Below, piece after piece: positions 10,035-18,058 of a stretch of DNA of 64,000 nucleotides. Position 1 is the stretch's first letter. The number at the start of each line of letters is the position of its first letter. The stretch is from Ramlibacter tataouinensis. GTDB taxonomy: Bacteria > Pseudomonadota > Gammaproteobacteria > Burkholderiales > Burkholderiaceae_C. Position numbers and translations under genes: made by a program. Location of the stretch: contig DIZF01000020.1 of assembly GCA_002427815.1 (NCBI GenBank), positions 163,871 to 227,870 of the forward strand, written 5' to 3'. Under the pieces are notes generated by a model. That model searched no databases and was not told where the DNA came from. It worked only from the letters and a program-made list of their open reading frames with translations.

Positions 10035-10780
10035 GATTTCACCTCCGCGAGCTGGTGGACCCACTCCGTGTGCGCTTCCCGCTCGAGGATGATGGCGCGG
10101 ACGCGCTTGAGCGCCATCGCCACTGAATACATCCAGAAACACAGGGCCATCAGGAGCATGCCCCACAGCATGGTGTGCGCCATGGACGGCGCCTTTGTCA
10201 TGGATATAGATGATCCCTGATGCAATGTGTTCCACCATTTGACGGAAAAATAGATGATCGGCACGTTGACCACCCCGACCAGGGCCAGGATCGCGCCGGC
10301 CTTGTCGGCGCGGCGGGGGTCGTCGATGGCCGCCTGGAGCGCGATAAAGCCAAGATACAGGAAGAACAGGATCAGTTCGGAGGTCAGGCGCGCGTCCCAG
10401 ACCCACCAGGTGCCCCACATCGGCTTGCCCCAGAAGGCCCCCGTCCAGAGCGAAAGAAAGGCCATCAGGGCGCCCGTGGGCGCCAGGGCCTGGGCCATCA
10501 TGCCGGACAGGCGGGTGTTCCAGGCCAGTCCCAGGCCGGCCCAGGTCGCCATCACGATGTAGATGAACATCGACATCCACGACGCCGGGACATGAACAAA
10601 GATGATCCGGTAGCCCTCACCCTGCACGGCGTCGGTGGGCGCCACGAAAAAGCTCACCCATAGGCCGGCCACGCCGAACACGGCCGCGAGCAGCCAGAAC
10701 CACGGCATCATTTTCCCGGCCACCGGATAGAAGCTGTAGGGACTGGACAGCTTGAACCAGTTGATCACGCGGTTGCTCAT
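10031..10780 (-). CDS. ccmC: Haem transporter subunit CcmC
   Basis: A 249-residue inner-membrane protein with six predicted helices that loads haem onto CcmE. The WWD motif is visible as WGTWWVWDARLTSELIL (about residues 118-134), with flanking conserved histidines (FVHVPASWMS before it and NTLHQGSS after it) that ligate haem. The ATG at 10778-10780, overlapping the ccmB stop, is preferred over an in-frame start 36 bases further upstream, which would intrude on ccmB coding sequence. Confidence 0.95.
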   Translation of the reverse strand: MSNRVINWFKLSSPYSFYPVAGKMMPWFWLLAAVFGVAGLWVSFFVAPTDAVQGEGYRIIFVHVPASWMSMFIYIVMATWAGLGLAWNTRLSGMMAQALAPTGALMAFLSLWTGAFWGKPMWGTWWVWDARLTSELILFFLYLGFIALQAAIDDPRRADKAGAILALVGVVNVPIIYFSVKWWNTLHQGSSISMTKAPSMAHTMLWGMLLMALCFWMYSVAMALKRVRAIILEREAHTEWVHQLAEVKS

Positions 10781-11442
10781 TCCAATGCAATCCTCAAAGC
10801 GGCCGTGGTCGCCCACGGCGCGAAAAACAGGGCCAACACCGTCAGCGCGGCCAGCAGCGACAAATGACCGCCGGCACCGAGTCCGGAATTGTGGGCCTGG
10901 ACGGCGCCAGCCCCGAAAATCAGCGTGGGCACATACAGCGGTAGCACCAGGAGGCTCAGCAGCACGCCGCCGCCGCGCACCCCCAAGGTCAGCGCCGCGC
11001 CTATCGATCCCACCAGCGAAAGCACCGGGGTCCCCAGCAGCAAGCCCAGCGTCAGAATGCCCAGCTCGCCGGCGTCGAGGCCGAACTGGAGACCCAGCAG
11101 CGGAGCCAGCACCACCAGCGGCAGCCCCGACACCAGCCAGTGCGCCAGGTTCTTTCCGCTCACCGACAACGCCAGCGGCGTCGGCGACAGCACCATCTGT
11201 TCCAGGGTGCCGTCCGCGTGGTCAGCCGCGAACATGCGCTGCAGTCCCAGCATCGTGGCCAGCAATGCCCCTACCCACAGCACGCCGGGGGCGATCTTGC
11301 GCAGCAGCGCCGGCTCGGGCCCGATCCCAAGCGGAAACAGACTGGTCACGATGACGAAAAAAAACAACGCCGTCAGCACCTCTGTCTTTCGGCGCATCGC
11401 GAGCAGCAGATCCCGCCTGACGACGGCCAACAGCGCCCTCAC
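10777..11442 (-). CDS. ccmB: Haem exporter membrane subunit CcmB
   Basis: A 221-residue ABC-transporter membrane subunit with six hydrophobic segments. It opens with a basic stretch (VVRRDLLLAMRRKTEV) and includes the CcmB-type segment FAADHADGTLEQMVLSP (about residue 70). The GTG start at 11440-11442 overlaps the ccmA stop as GTGA, which gives normal family length. With CcmA it uses ATP to release haem-loaded CcmE from CcmC. Confidence 0.93.
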   Translation of the reverse strand: MRALLAVVRRDLLLAMRRKTEVLTALFFFVIVTSLFPLGIGPEPALLRKIAPGVLWVGALLATMLGLQRMFAADHADGTLEQMVLSPTPLALSVSGKNLAHWLVSGLPLVVLAPLLGLQFGLDAGELGILTLGLLLGTPVLSLVGSIGAALTLGVRGGGVLLSLLVLPLYVPTLIFGAGAVQAHNSGLGAGGHLSLLAALTVLALFFAPWATTAALRIALE

Positions 11443-12044
11443 AGCTCGATCGCCTTGCCGCCAGTCAGGGGCACCGCCTGGTGACTTGTCACCACTGCCA
11501 TGCCGCCGCCCGCAAGGTGTTCGCCCACCAGCGCTCCCAGCATGTCCACCGCACGGGTATCCAGCGCGGTGAAAGGCTCGTCCAGCACCCAGAGCCTGGC
11601 CTTGCGCGTCATCAGGCGAGCCAGCAACACGCGGCGCTTCTGGCCCGCCGACAGGAAGCGGACCGGAAGGTGCTCGCGTCCCTTGAGGCCGAAGCGGCCC
11701 AGGGCGGCGATCACTTCGGGGCGCTCCAGATGGCAACCATCGAGTTCGGCAGCAAGCTCGAGGTTTTCCAGCGCAGTGAGTTCCTCCTTCACCGCTCCGT
11801 GGTGGCCGAGAAACAACAGATCGCGCCGGAACGCCTGGCCGTCCTCGTCGGTCCGTTTGCCGCACCAGCGGATCTCGCCCGCCGCCGGCGTTGCCAGTCC
11901 GGCCAGCAGCCTGAGCAAGCTGGTCTTGCCCGAACCGTTCGCACCACGCACGTGCAACCACTCTCCGGCCCCGACCTCGAAGTCGAGCCCGGCAAACAAC
12001 GGACGTTCGCCGCGTACGCAGCTCAGATGGTGGGCAGTCAACAT
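11439..12044 (-). CDS. ccmA: Haem exporter ATP-binding protein CcmA
   Basis: A 201-residue ABC ATPase. Walker A is GANGSGKTS (about residue 35), the signature is LSAGQKRRV (about 132), Walker B is LWVLDEPF, and the switch histidine lies in VVTSHQ. It is the first gene of ccmABCDEFGHI. The ATG at 12042-12044 matches the family N-terminus (MLTAHHLSCVRGERPLF); an in-frame upstream extension would run through a palindromic FNR-type box and is rejected. No good Shine-Dalgarno precedes it, so initiation may be weak. Confidence 0.93.
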   Translation of the reverse strand: MLTAHHLSCVRGERPLFAGLDFEVGAGEWLHVRGANGSGKTSLLRLLAGLATPAAGEIRWCGKRTDEDGQAFRRDLLFLGHHGAVKEELTALENLELAAELDGCHLERPEVIAALGRFGLKGREHLPVRFLSAGQKRRVLLARLMTRKARLWVLDEPFTALDTRAVDMLGALVGEHLAGGGMAVVTSHQAVPLTGGKAIEL

Positions 12045-12099
12045 TGGATGGATTGTGGACAGGCGAACTCGGGTTTCCAACAACACAGAAAGGGCCCCG

Positions 12100-12113
12100 T
12101 TGACAAAGATCAA
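12100..12113. promoter_or_regulatory. FNR/ANR/DNR-type box near ccmA
   Basis: The sequence TTGACAAAGATCAA matches the CRP/FNR-family consensus TTGAT-N4-ATCAA at nine of ten defined positions. Its centre is about 62 bases upstream of the ccmA start, a suitable distance for class II activation with a short leader. Confidence 0.55.
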
Positions 12114-12322
12114 GCGCATCCGGCATCGGCGCGGACGCACTCCATCAAAACAATCGGAACCGGCCGGATCGCTCATGCAAAACGGAGACAACGCGGCCTC
12201 GACGGAGCCTGTGAACGCCTTCATTTCGCAATGCGTGGCGCGAGGTCACGTCCGTCGAACGGACACCATTATCCCAGGCCTGATCAAACACCCTTCAAAG
12301 CGCCCGACGCGTCGCCTTACAG

Positions 12323-12336
12323 TTGACATAGATCAA
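12323..12336. promoter_or_regulatory. FNR/ANR/DNR-type box near the response regulator gene
   Basis: The sequence TTGACATAGATCAA has the same half-sites (TTGAC and ATCAA, 4-base spacer) as the box near ccmA and differs from the FNR consensus at one position. Its centre is about 75 bases before the regulator start at 12404. A start point near 12371 would place it at about -41.5. Confidence 0.55.
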
Positions 12337-12403
12337 CGGCACCAACCCACCCTCACACACAAACTATCGGTCACATGAGCGCCCTTCTTTTGAGCCCTCA
12401 TGA

Positions 12404-13081
12404 ATGAACGAAACAAACCTGGTTGGAGAGTTCGTGAAAGTCGAGGTCCTGGTAGCTGACGAGCATCCGATCATCCGGTTCGGCCTGAAGCAATTGCTGA
12501 ATCATTCGGATGACATGTCCGTCGGCGGCGAGGCCGCCGATGGACATCAGACGCTGGAACTGATTCGCGAACGCGAATGGGGCCTGGTCGTGCTCGACCT
12601 GTGCATGCCGGGACGCAACGGCCTGGAACTCATCAAGCTGATCAAGGTCGAGCGGCCACGTCTTCCGGTTCTCATTTTCAGCGCATATCGCGAAGAACTC
12701 TATGCCGTGCGCGCGATCCGCACTGGCGCTTCGGGCTATCTGACCAAGAAGGCAGACAGCGACATGCTGCTCGCGGCCATGCGCCGTGTCGCGGCCGGCA
12801 GACTGTTCGTGAGCCAGAAGGTCACCGAGCTGCTCGCGACGCATCCGGTTCAGGACACCGACTGCCTGCCGCACACCCGGCTCACCGACCGCGAATACGG
12901 CATCTTCAGCCGCATCGTCAGCGGCGCCAAGCTCACGGACATCGCAGATGAACTTTCGCTGAGCATCAAGACCGTCAGCACGCACAAGTCGCACATCCTG
13001 GACAAGATGACGCTGGGCGGCCAGGTCGAATTGGTGCGCTATGCAATCGAACACAAGCTGCTCGATGCCGCTCGCGGGTAG
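12404..13081 (+). CDS. NarL/FixJ-family response regulator
   Basis: A 225-residue two-component regulator. The receiver domain (about residues 12-130) has the acidic pair in LVADEHP, the phospho-acceptor Asp in VVLDLCMPG (about 65), the Ser/Thr switch in LIFSAYRE, and Lys in LTKKAD. The C-terminal LuxR-type helix-turn-helix begins LTDREYGIFSRIVSG and contains IKTVSTHKSHIL. A GTG at 12434 preceded by GGAGAG is an alternative start and gives the more usual receiver N-terminus. No kinase gene adjoins it; the kinase at 19889 is the nearest. It probably controls the cytochrome genes downstream. Confidence 0.9.
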   Translation: MNETNLVGEFVKVEVLVADEHPIIRFGLKQLLNHSDDMSVGGEAADGHQTLELIREREWGLVVLDLCMPGRNGLELIKLIKVERPRLPVLIFSAYREELYAVRAIRTGASGYLTKKADSDMLLAAMRRVAAGRLFVSQKVTELLATHPVQDTDCLPHTRLTDREYGIFSRIVSGAKLTDIADELSLSIKTVSTHKSHILDKMTLGGQVELVRYAIEHKLLDAARG

Positions 13082-13228
13082 TCATGCGAGCCGCCACGAC
13101 TTGTCTCCGTGATGCTGTCGAGCCTTCCCCCGGGGGACGCCCGGTTGAAGAAGTACTGATCCCATGCGAGACTGCCCTGCCCATCCGGAGCGGGCCAGCA
13201 CAACTTTTCTCTTGACGGAAAAATAACA

Positions 13229-15259
13229 ATGCAACTCGAGTCGAGTCTTTCACGCCTGCGCCGGTTCGCAGTTTCATGTGGATTGGTCACCGCTTTCCTG
13301 GGACTGGCCGGACTGAACGTCCATGCCGCCGAACCGGCCACCGCCGCGCCCGCCGCGAGCCTGGACAACGCCACCTGCCTGAGCTGCCACGACGCGAAGA
13401 AGCCCAAGCTGGAAGTCAAGGACGCCCAGGGCAAGCCCCATGCATTGCAGGGTATCCCGTCCGAGAAGTACGGTCAGAGCGTGCACTCGATGATGCAGTG
13501 CGTGACCTGCCACACCGACATCAAGGACAACGCGGAAAAAGGCAACGTCCACGCCAAGAACACGGCACAGCCGCTCAAGAAAGTCGACTGCGCCAACTGC
13601 CACATGGAGCTGTGGGAGCAGACCGAAAAGCACGGCCGGGCCGCTGACAGGCCGCGCCTGGGTGTGGTCGCCAAGAACATCGAAGCCTACAGAAAATCGT
13701 TTCACGCGCGGCCCAGTTCGGAGGACAAGACCAAGCCCAATGCCGAGTGCAACGACTGCCACAATGTCCACAGCTTCAACGTGCCGCCCAAGAACACGCC
13801 TGAATACACGCAGTGGCGCCTGAGCATCCCGAACTTGTGCGGCAACTGCCATACCGACCAGCTGGAGGCCTACAAGGGCTCTGTGCATGGACAGGAGAAC
13901 GCCAAGAACATGCTGGCCCAGGCCGCGGTCTGTTCCGATTGCCACACGGCCCACGCGATCGGCAACACCTCCGGCGACCCCTTCAAGCTGACTGTCACGT
14001 CCAACTGCGGCGGCTGCCACGAGCAGGAGTTCAAGACCTACAAGGACACCTTCCACGGCCGGATCACCACCCTCGGATACGCCTATACGGCAAAGTGCTT
14101 CGACTGCCACGGCAGCCACGAGATCAAGCGGGTCGATGATCCGGAATCCAAGGTTTCTCCGGCCAACCGGATCGAGACGTGCGAACAGTGCCACAACCCC
14201 AAGAAAGGCCTGGCCAAGGTCTCAGCCGGGTTTGCCAGCTTCCAGCCGCACGGCAGCGCGCACAACTTTTCCCGCTACCCGCAGATGTGGATCGCGTTCC
14301 AGATGATGACCGGCTTGCTGGTCGGCACCTTCGCCTTCTTCTGGCTGCACACGGCCCTGTGGTTCTATCGCGAATACAAGGAGCGCAAGGCGCGCGCCGG
14401 CAAGCCGCACATCAAGCTCGATGAGGTGCCCGCAGCCCTGCACGACAAGCATATCCAGCGCTTCAGCCTGACGTGGCGCGCCGCCCACCTGCTATTCGCT
14501 GTCAGCCTGATGGTCCTCACGCTCACGGGCATGCCGCTGTTCTATCCCGACGTGGCCTGGGCACCGGCGATCATGAGTATCCTCGGCGGGCCTCGCACCG
14601 CCGGCCTGATTCACCGGGTCGCGGCCGTCATCTTCGCGGGTATCTTCTTCTGGCATCTGCTCTACATCCTGTTCCGCATCGGCCGCAATTTCAGGACTTT
14701 CAAGCTCTTCGGCCCCGACTCGCTGGTTCCGAACCTGCAGGACGGCAAGGACATGCTCGCAATGTTCAAGTGGTTCTTCGGGAAGGGACCGCGTCCGAAG
14801 TTCGACCGCTGGACCTATTGGGAGAAGTTCGACTACTGGGCACCGTTCTGGGGTGTCACCATCATCGGGATGAGCGGCCTGATCATGTGGCTGCCCGGTT
14901 TCTTCGGCTCCTTCCTGCCGGGATGGATCTTCAACGTCGCGGCCATCTTCCATGGTGAAGAAGCGTTCCTCGCGGTGGTGTTCCTGTTCACCGTGCATTT
15001 CTTCAACAACCACTTCCGGCCTGACAAGTTCCCCGTTGAAGTTGTGATGTTCACGGGCACCATGTCGCTGGAAGAGTTCAAGACCGACCATGGCGTCGAG
15101 TACCAGCGGCTGGTGGACAGCGGTGAGCTGAAGAGTCGCCTGGTTGAGCCGCCGTCAGCCTTGAAGGTGAAGGCGTCCAAGGCGCTGGCCTTCACGTTGA
15201 TCGCCGTCGGACTGACCTTGCTGACGCTCGTGGGAATCGGATTTTTCAGGGGAGGCTGA
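13229..15259 (+). CDS. CbcL-like nonaheme cytochrome c / diheme cytochrome b fusion
   Basis: A 676-residue inner-membrane candidate quinol oxidase. A signal peptide (residues 1-34) leads into a periplasmic domain with nine CxxCH motifs, at about residues 50, 91, 121, 174, 204, 235, 260, 290 and 318. The remainder is a FdnI/HydC-type cytochrome b domain with six predicted helices (first at about 352-379) and histidines placed for b haems, including RAAHLLFA, GLIHRVAA, FFWHLLY and TVHFFNNHF. Nine c haems fused to a FdnI/HydC b domain at this length is the architecture of Geobacter CbcL, a low-potential quinol oxidase used in metal reduction. That function is inferred from architecture; orthology was not tested. 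It heads a run of cytochrome genes. Confidence 0.85.
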   Translation: MQLESSLSRLRRFAVSCGLVTAFLGLAGLNVHAAEPATAAPAASLDNATCLSCHDAKKPKLEVKDAQGKPHALQGIPSEKYGQSVHSMMQCVTCHTDIKDNAEKGNVHAKNTAQPLKKVDCANCHMELWEQTEKHGRAADRPRLGVVAKNIEAYRKSFHARPSSEDKTKPNAECNDCHNVHSFNVPPKNTPEYTQWRLSIPNLCGNCHTDQLEAYKGSVHGQENAKNMLAQAAVCSDCHTAHAIGNTSGDPFKLTVTSNCGGCHEQEFKTYKDTFHGRITTLGYAYTAKCFDCHGSHEIKRVDDPESKVSPANRIETCEQCHNPKKGLAKVSAGFASFQPHGSAHNFSRYPQMWIAFQMMTGLLVGTFAFFWLHTALWFYREYKERKARAGKPHIKLDEVPAALHDKHIQRFSLTWRAAHLLFAVSLMVLTLTGMPLFYPDVAWAPAIMSILGGPRTAGLIHRVAAVIFAGIFFWHLLYILFRIGRNFRTFKLFGPDSLVPNLQDGKDMLAMFKWFFGKGPRPKFDRWTYWEKFDYWAPFWGVTIIGMSGLIMWLPGFFGSFLPGWIFNVAAIFHGEEAFLAVVFLFTVHFFNNHFRPDKFPVEVVMFTGTMSLEEFKTDHGVEYQRLVDSGELKSRLVEPPSALKVKASKALAFTLIAVGLTLLTLVGIGFFRGG

Positions 15260-15282
15260 GCCCGCCCACCCCTGGAAAGAGG

Positions 15283-15328
15283 TCAACCGTCTGAACAACA
15301 TGCGCGTTGGGAGTTGGGAGACGGTTGA
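15283..15328. repeat. 10-base inverted repeat downstream of the CbcL-like gene
   Basis: TCAACCGTCT (15283-15292) and AGACGGTTGA (15319-15328) are perfect reverse complements separated by 26 bases. There is no T run, so it may be an mRNA-processing or stabilising hairpin or an operator rather than an intrinsic terminator. Confidence 0.5.
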
Positions 15329-15384
15329 GCAAGACGGGGCAGCGAAGCGACTCAATGTGCAAGGCTGCCACAATCTATGTTGTT

Positions 15385-15415
15385 GTTGTCTATTTCTTTT
15401 GTTGTCTATTTCTTT
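15385..15415 (+). repeat. Two-copy tandem repeat in the leader of the small cytochrome gene
   Basis: GTTGTCTATTTCTTT occurs twice with a 16-base period, ending just before the AGGAG ribosome site of the gene at 15428. The pyrimidine-rich leader should be unstructured and well translated. Copy number could vary by slippage. Confidence 0.6.
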
Positions 15416-15427
15416 AGGAGACCCGGA

Positions 15428-15760
15428 ATGAAGCTGCTTTCCACCCTTTTCGTCGCCTGCGGGCTGATGACCGTTAACGTTGCCAACGCCGCCATCGATG
15501 CCGACGCGGCACAGGCAATCATGAAGAAAGGCGGCTGTACGACGTGCCACAAACTCGACAAGGCTGGAGTGGGGCCATCGATTAAAGACATCGCGAAAAA
15601 GCAGAAGGGCAAGGCCGGCGCGGCGGACGAACTGAAGAAGGCCATCCGGGATGGATCCAAGGGTCTGTACGGCGCCGACAGCGCCATGCCTGGCATTGCG
15701 GCGAGCAAGATCAGTGACGCTGATATGACCAGCTTGGTGCAATGGATTCTGTCGCAGTAA
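15428..15760 (+). CDS. Small periplasmic monoheme cytochrome c (class I)
   Basis: A 110-residue soluble cytochrome. The signal peptide ends near NVANAA (residue 22), and one haem site, GGCTTCHK, lies at about residue 36. A candidate axial Met is in DSAMPGIAASK (about 86), and it ends with the typical C-terminal helix SLVQWILSQ. The ATG at 15428 follows a good AGGAG site. It is a paralogue of the cytochrome at 37213. It probably shuttles electrons in the periplasm between the inner-membrane modules and terminal or outer-membrane acceptors. Confidence 0.9.
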   Translation: MKLLSTLFVACGLMTVNVANAAIDADAAQAIMKKGGCTTCHKLDKAGVGPSIKDIAKKQKGKAGAADELKKAIRDGSKGLYGADSAMPGIAASKISDADMTSLVQWILSQ

Positions 15761-15886
15761 TGGCCTGACGGCTTGACAGAACTGGTCGGGTTTCCAGTAC
15801 CTCTCAGCCGGTGCTGGCCCGACTGCATTCGCATCCAGCGCAGGCACGCCAGTGTGCTGAGGCGTTTTATTTTGGAGGAACGGCAA

Positions 15887-17128
15887 ATGCCTCGTAGCAT
15901 TCTTGCAAGGGTTCGATGGTTGGGCGCAGGCAGACAGGCCCTTGTTGCGCTGCTCGTGAGCATTGCCATCCTGCCGAATTTGAGCGCCGCGGCTGCACCG
16001 GCACAGTCAGTTGCCGGCGATGATTTGCGGGCCGCATTTGCAACCCCGCAAGACATTGCGGACGGCAAACATGTGGCGCTGGCCTCATGCGCCAGTTGCC
16101 ATGCGCTCTCTGGTATAGCGCTGGCAAGGGGGACGCCCCACATCGCGGGCCAGCGTCCTGCCTACTTGTATGCTGAACTGCGCGTGTATCAGGCCGGCCG
16201 CCGTGGCGACAGTCCGATGAACAATGCGGTCAAGTTCCTGAGCGATGATGCGCTGGTCAAAGTGGCTGCCTACTACGCGAGCCTCGATCCCGCGCCACCG
16301 GCAGCCGCAAGTGCCAGGAAGGCGAGCAAGGCGGATCCGGTTAGCGCCGGCAAGGACGCTGCGCAGGGATGTTCGGGCTGTCACGGTGACACCGGGATCA
16401 GCGAAACGCCCGGAATGCCGAACCTCGTTGGCCTGGACGCAAAATATCTCGCTGGCGCGATCGGCGCCTACAAGTCCGGCCAGCGCAAACACGGCATGAT
16501 GAAGACGCTGGTATCGGCTCTCAGCGATGCCGAGATCAACAGCATCACTTTGTTCTATGCGTTGCAGAAGCCCGGTAAAGCCAAGACCCCCGCAGCAGGC
16601 AACAAGGCGGCAGGCAAGACTGCCGCCACCGCGTGCGCGGGTTGTCATGGCCAGGGCGGCGTAAGCACCGGCACGGCGCCAAGTCTCGCCGGTCAGGATG
16701 CGCAGTACTTCGCCGGGGCAATGCAGGCATACAAGACCGGAGCTCGAACCGAGGCGGCCATGAAAGCGCCAGCGGCGTCACTGGACGATACGGCCATCAA
16801 GGACTTGGCGGCGTATTTTGCCGACCAGGCGCCGCAGCCACCCAGGGTCAAGAAGCCCATGACAACGGAGGAAGTCGCTGATCGCTGCAACCGCTGTCAT
16901 GGCGTGGATGGCAACAGCACCGATCCGCGCACGCCGGCGATTGCAGCGCAGCGCGCGGATTACCTGGAGCCCGTGCTGCGTGCATACCGAAAAGGCGATC
17001 GCAAGAGCACGGTGATGAACGCGATGTTGGACGGCATGAGCGACGACGAGATCAGCGAAATTTCCGCGTATTACTCGCGCCAGAAGGCGCGCACCGTGGT
17101 CTACGTCCCGGTGCCAACCAAGCCATAA
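15887..17128 (+). CDS. Tetraheme cytochrome of four fused c4/c553-type domains
   Basis: A 413-residue secreted protein with an N-terminal signal (residues 1-37) and four tandem c-type domains, each about 80-90 residues with one CxxCH: CASCH (about 68), CSGCH (about 161), CAGCH (about 250), CNRCH (about 333). Each domain has the c4-like pattern of CxxCH, then a PxLAGQ-like turn, then a Met-containing segment and a LAAYYA-like terminal helix. The ATG at 15887 is preceded by GGAGG. It resembles the lipoprotein at 18059 and probably arose by domain duplication. A periplasmic electron relay role is inferred. Confidence 0.88.
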   Translation: MPRSILARVRWLGAGRQALVALLVSIAILPNLSAAAAPAQSVAGDDLRAAFATPQDIADGKHVALASCASCHALSGIALARGTPHIAGQRPAYLYAELRVYQAGRRGDSPMNNAVKFLSDDALVKVAAYYASLDPAPPAAASARKASKADPVSAGKDAAQGCSGCHGDTGISETPGMPNLVGLDAKYLAGAIGAYKSGQRKHGMMKTLVSALSDAEINSITLFYALQKPGKAKTPAAGNKAAGKTAATACAGCHGQGGVSTGTAPSLAGQDAQYFAGAMQAYKTGARTEAAMKAPAASLDDTAIKDLAAYFADQAPQPPRVKKPMTTEEVADRCNRCHGVDGNSTDPRTPAIAAQRADYLEPVLRAYRKGDRKSTVMNAMLDGMSDDEISEISAYYSRQKARTVVYVPVPTKP

Positions 17129-17142
17129 CCCACAGCCGGACA

Positions 17143-17157
17143 CAACCCGTCGGGTTG
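17143..17157. repeat. Short hairpin between cytochrome genes
   Basis: CAACCC and GGGTTG flank a 3-base loop in the 68-base gap before the gene at 17197. No T run follows, so it is more likely a pause or stability element than a terminator. Confidence 0.3.
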
Positions 17158-17196
17158 CACCCGTAGGTCCAGTCCGAAAAGCACGAGAAGACCCTC

Positions 17197-17973
17197 ATGA
17201 GCCAACCACCACAACTGCACCGACTCTACAATCATTATTCAGAGTTGCCTTTCAGCATGCGCATCCTTTACACGTGCGCCCTTTGCGTCGTCGGACTGGC
17301 CTATCTGTTCGCGTTCATCTACCTGTTCCACACCTACTCGGGGCGCGACGGTGGCACTGGCCTCACGTACCAGGATCTGGTCATCGCCTATACCGGCAGC
17401 GGCAAGGGTTCGAAGCTGGAATCGGCGTTGGGCGGGCCGATGTCGTCAATGTTGCCCAAAGACGAAGCAACGGCACTGATAACCTGGGTGCAGCAAGGTG
17501 CCGACCGTCCGACCTTCGACACTTTCGTCGCGCCATTGATCGAGAAGCGCTGCGCGACCTGCCACGACGGCAGCAACCCTCACCTGATCAGTCTGGCCGG
17601 GTACGACAACGTCAAGAAGGTAACCGACCAGGACAAGGGAACCGACATCTTCACGCTGGTTCGCGTCTCGCATATCCACCTGTTCGGCATCGTCATGTTT
17701 CTCTTCGTCGTAGGTACGATTTTCGGCCATGCTTACGTGCGCCCGCTTTGGATCAAATACGTGGCCATGGCCGCACCGTTCCTCGCTTTACTGATTGACG
17801 TCAGTTCCTGGTATTTGGTCAAAATCTATCATCCGTTTGCCTACCTGACGATGGCTGGCGGCGCCATGCTCGGCCTGTCCTTTGGATTCATGTGGGTGGT
17901 GTCGATGTACCAGATGTGGATTGGGAAAACGCCAAAGGCAGTACTCGAGCGGGGCAGCGAAGCGATCGGCTGA
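17197..17973 (+). CDS. Membrane protein with a single c-type haem site, unknown family
   Basis: A 258-residue protein I cannot assign. It has one N-terminal membrane helix (about residues 22-44), a periplasmic domain of about 100 residues with one haem site (KRCATCHDG, about residue 119), then three further helices (about 155-175, 185-203 and 212-235). The second helix starts with VSHIHLFG, whose two histidines could ligate a b haem or contact quinone. It lies inside the cytochrome run between two tetraheme proteins. It could be an accessory quinol-cytochrome subunit of the CbcL-like module; this is inference from context only. Confidence 0.8.
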   Translation: MSQPPQLHRLYNHYSELPFSMRILYTCALCVVGLAYLFAFIYLFHTYSGRDGGTGLTYQDLVIAYTGSGKGSKLESALGGPMSSMLPKDEATALITWVQQGADRPTFDTFVAPLIEKRCATCHDGSNPHLISLAGYDNVKKVTDQDKGTDIFTLVRVSHIHLFGIVMFLFVVGTIFGHAYVRPLWIKYVAMAAPFLALLIDVSSWYLVKIYHPFAYLTMAGGAMLGLSFGFMWVVSMYQMWIGKTPKAVLERGSEAIG

Positions 17974-18058
17974 TTGCGCGATCACGACCGACGCAGTTGT
18001 CCAGCACAAGAGCAACGCTGGGTACAGATTACAGACGAACTCACTTTCGAGATATCCC

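Larger units (their letters stand above)
12045..12403. promoter_or_regulatory. Divergent control region between ccmA and the regulator gene
   Basis: A 359-base stretch without a convincing gene, lying between the leftward ccm operon and the rightward respiratory locus. It contains two separate FNR-type inverted repeats, one near each divergent start (12100-12113 and 12323-12336). No strong -10/-35 pair is visible, as expected for activator-dependent promoters in high-GC DNA. The arrangement implies coordinated low-oxygen control of haem-attachment machinery and its client cytochromes. Confidence 0.6.

Noticed and set aside
13229..15259. Reading the c/b fusion as a NapC/CymA- or formate dehydrogenase-type subunit
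   Set aside because: It has nine c haems plus a b-type domain in one chain, not the four-haem NapC fold, and no catalytic subunit adjoins.
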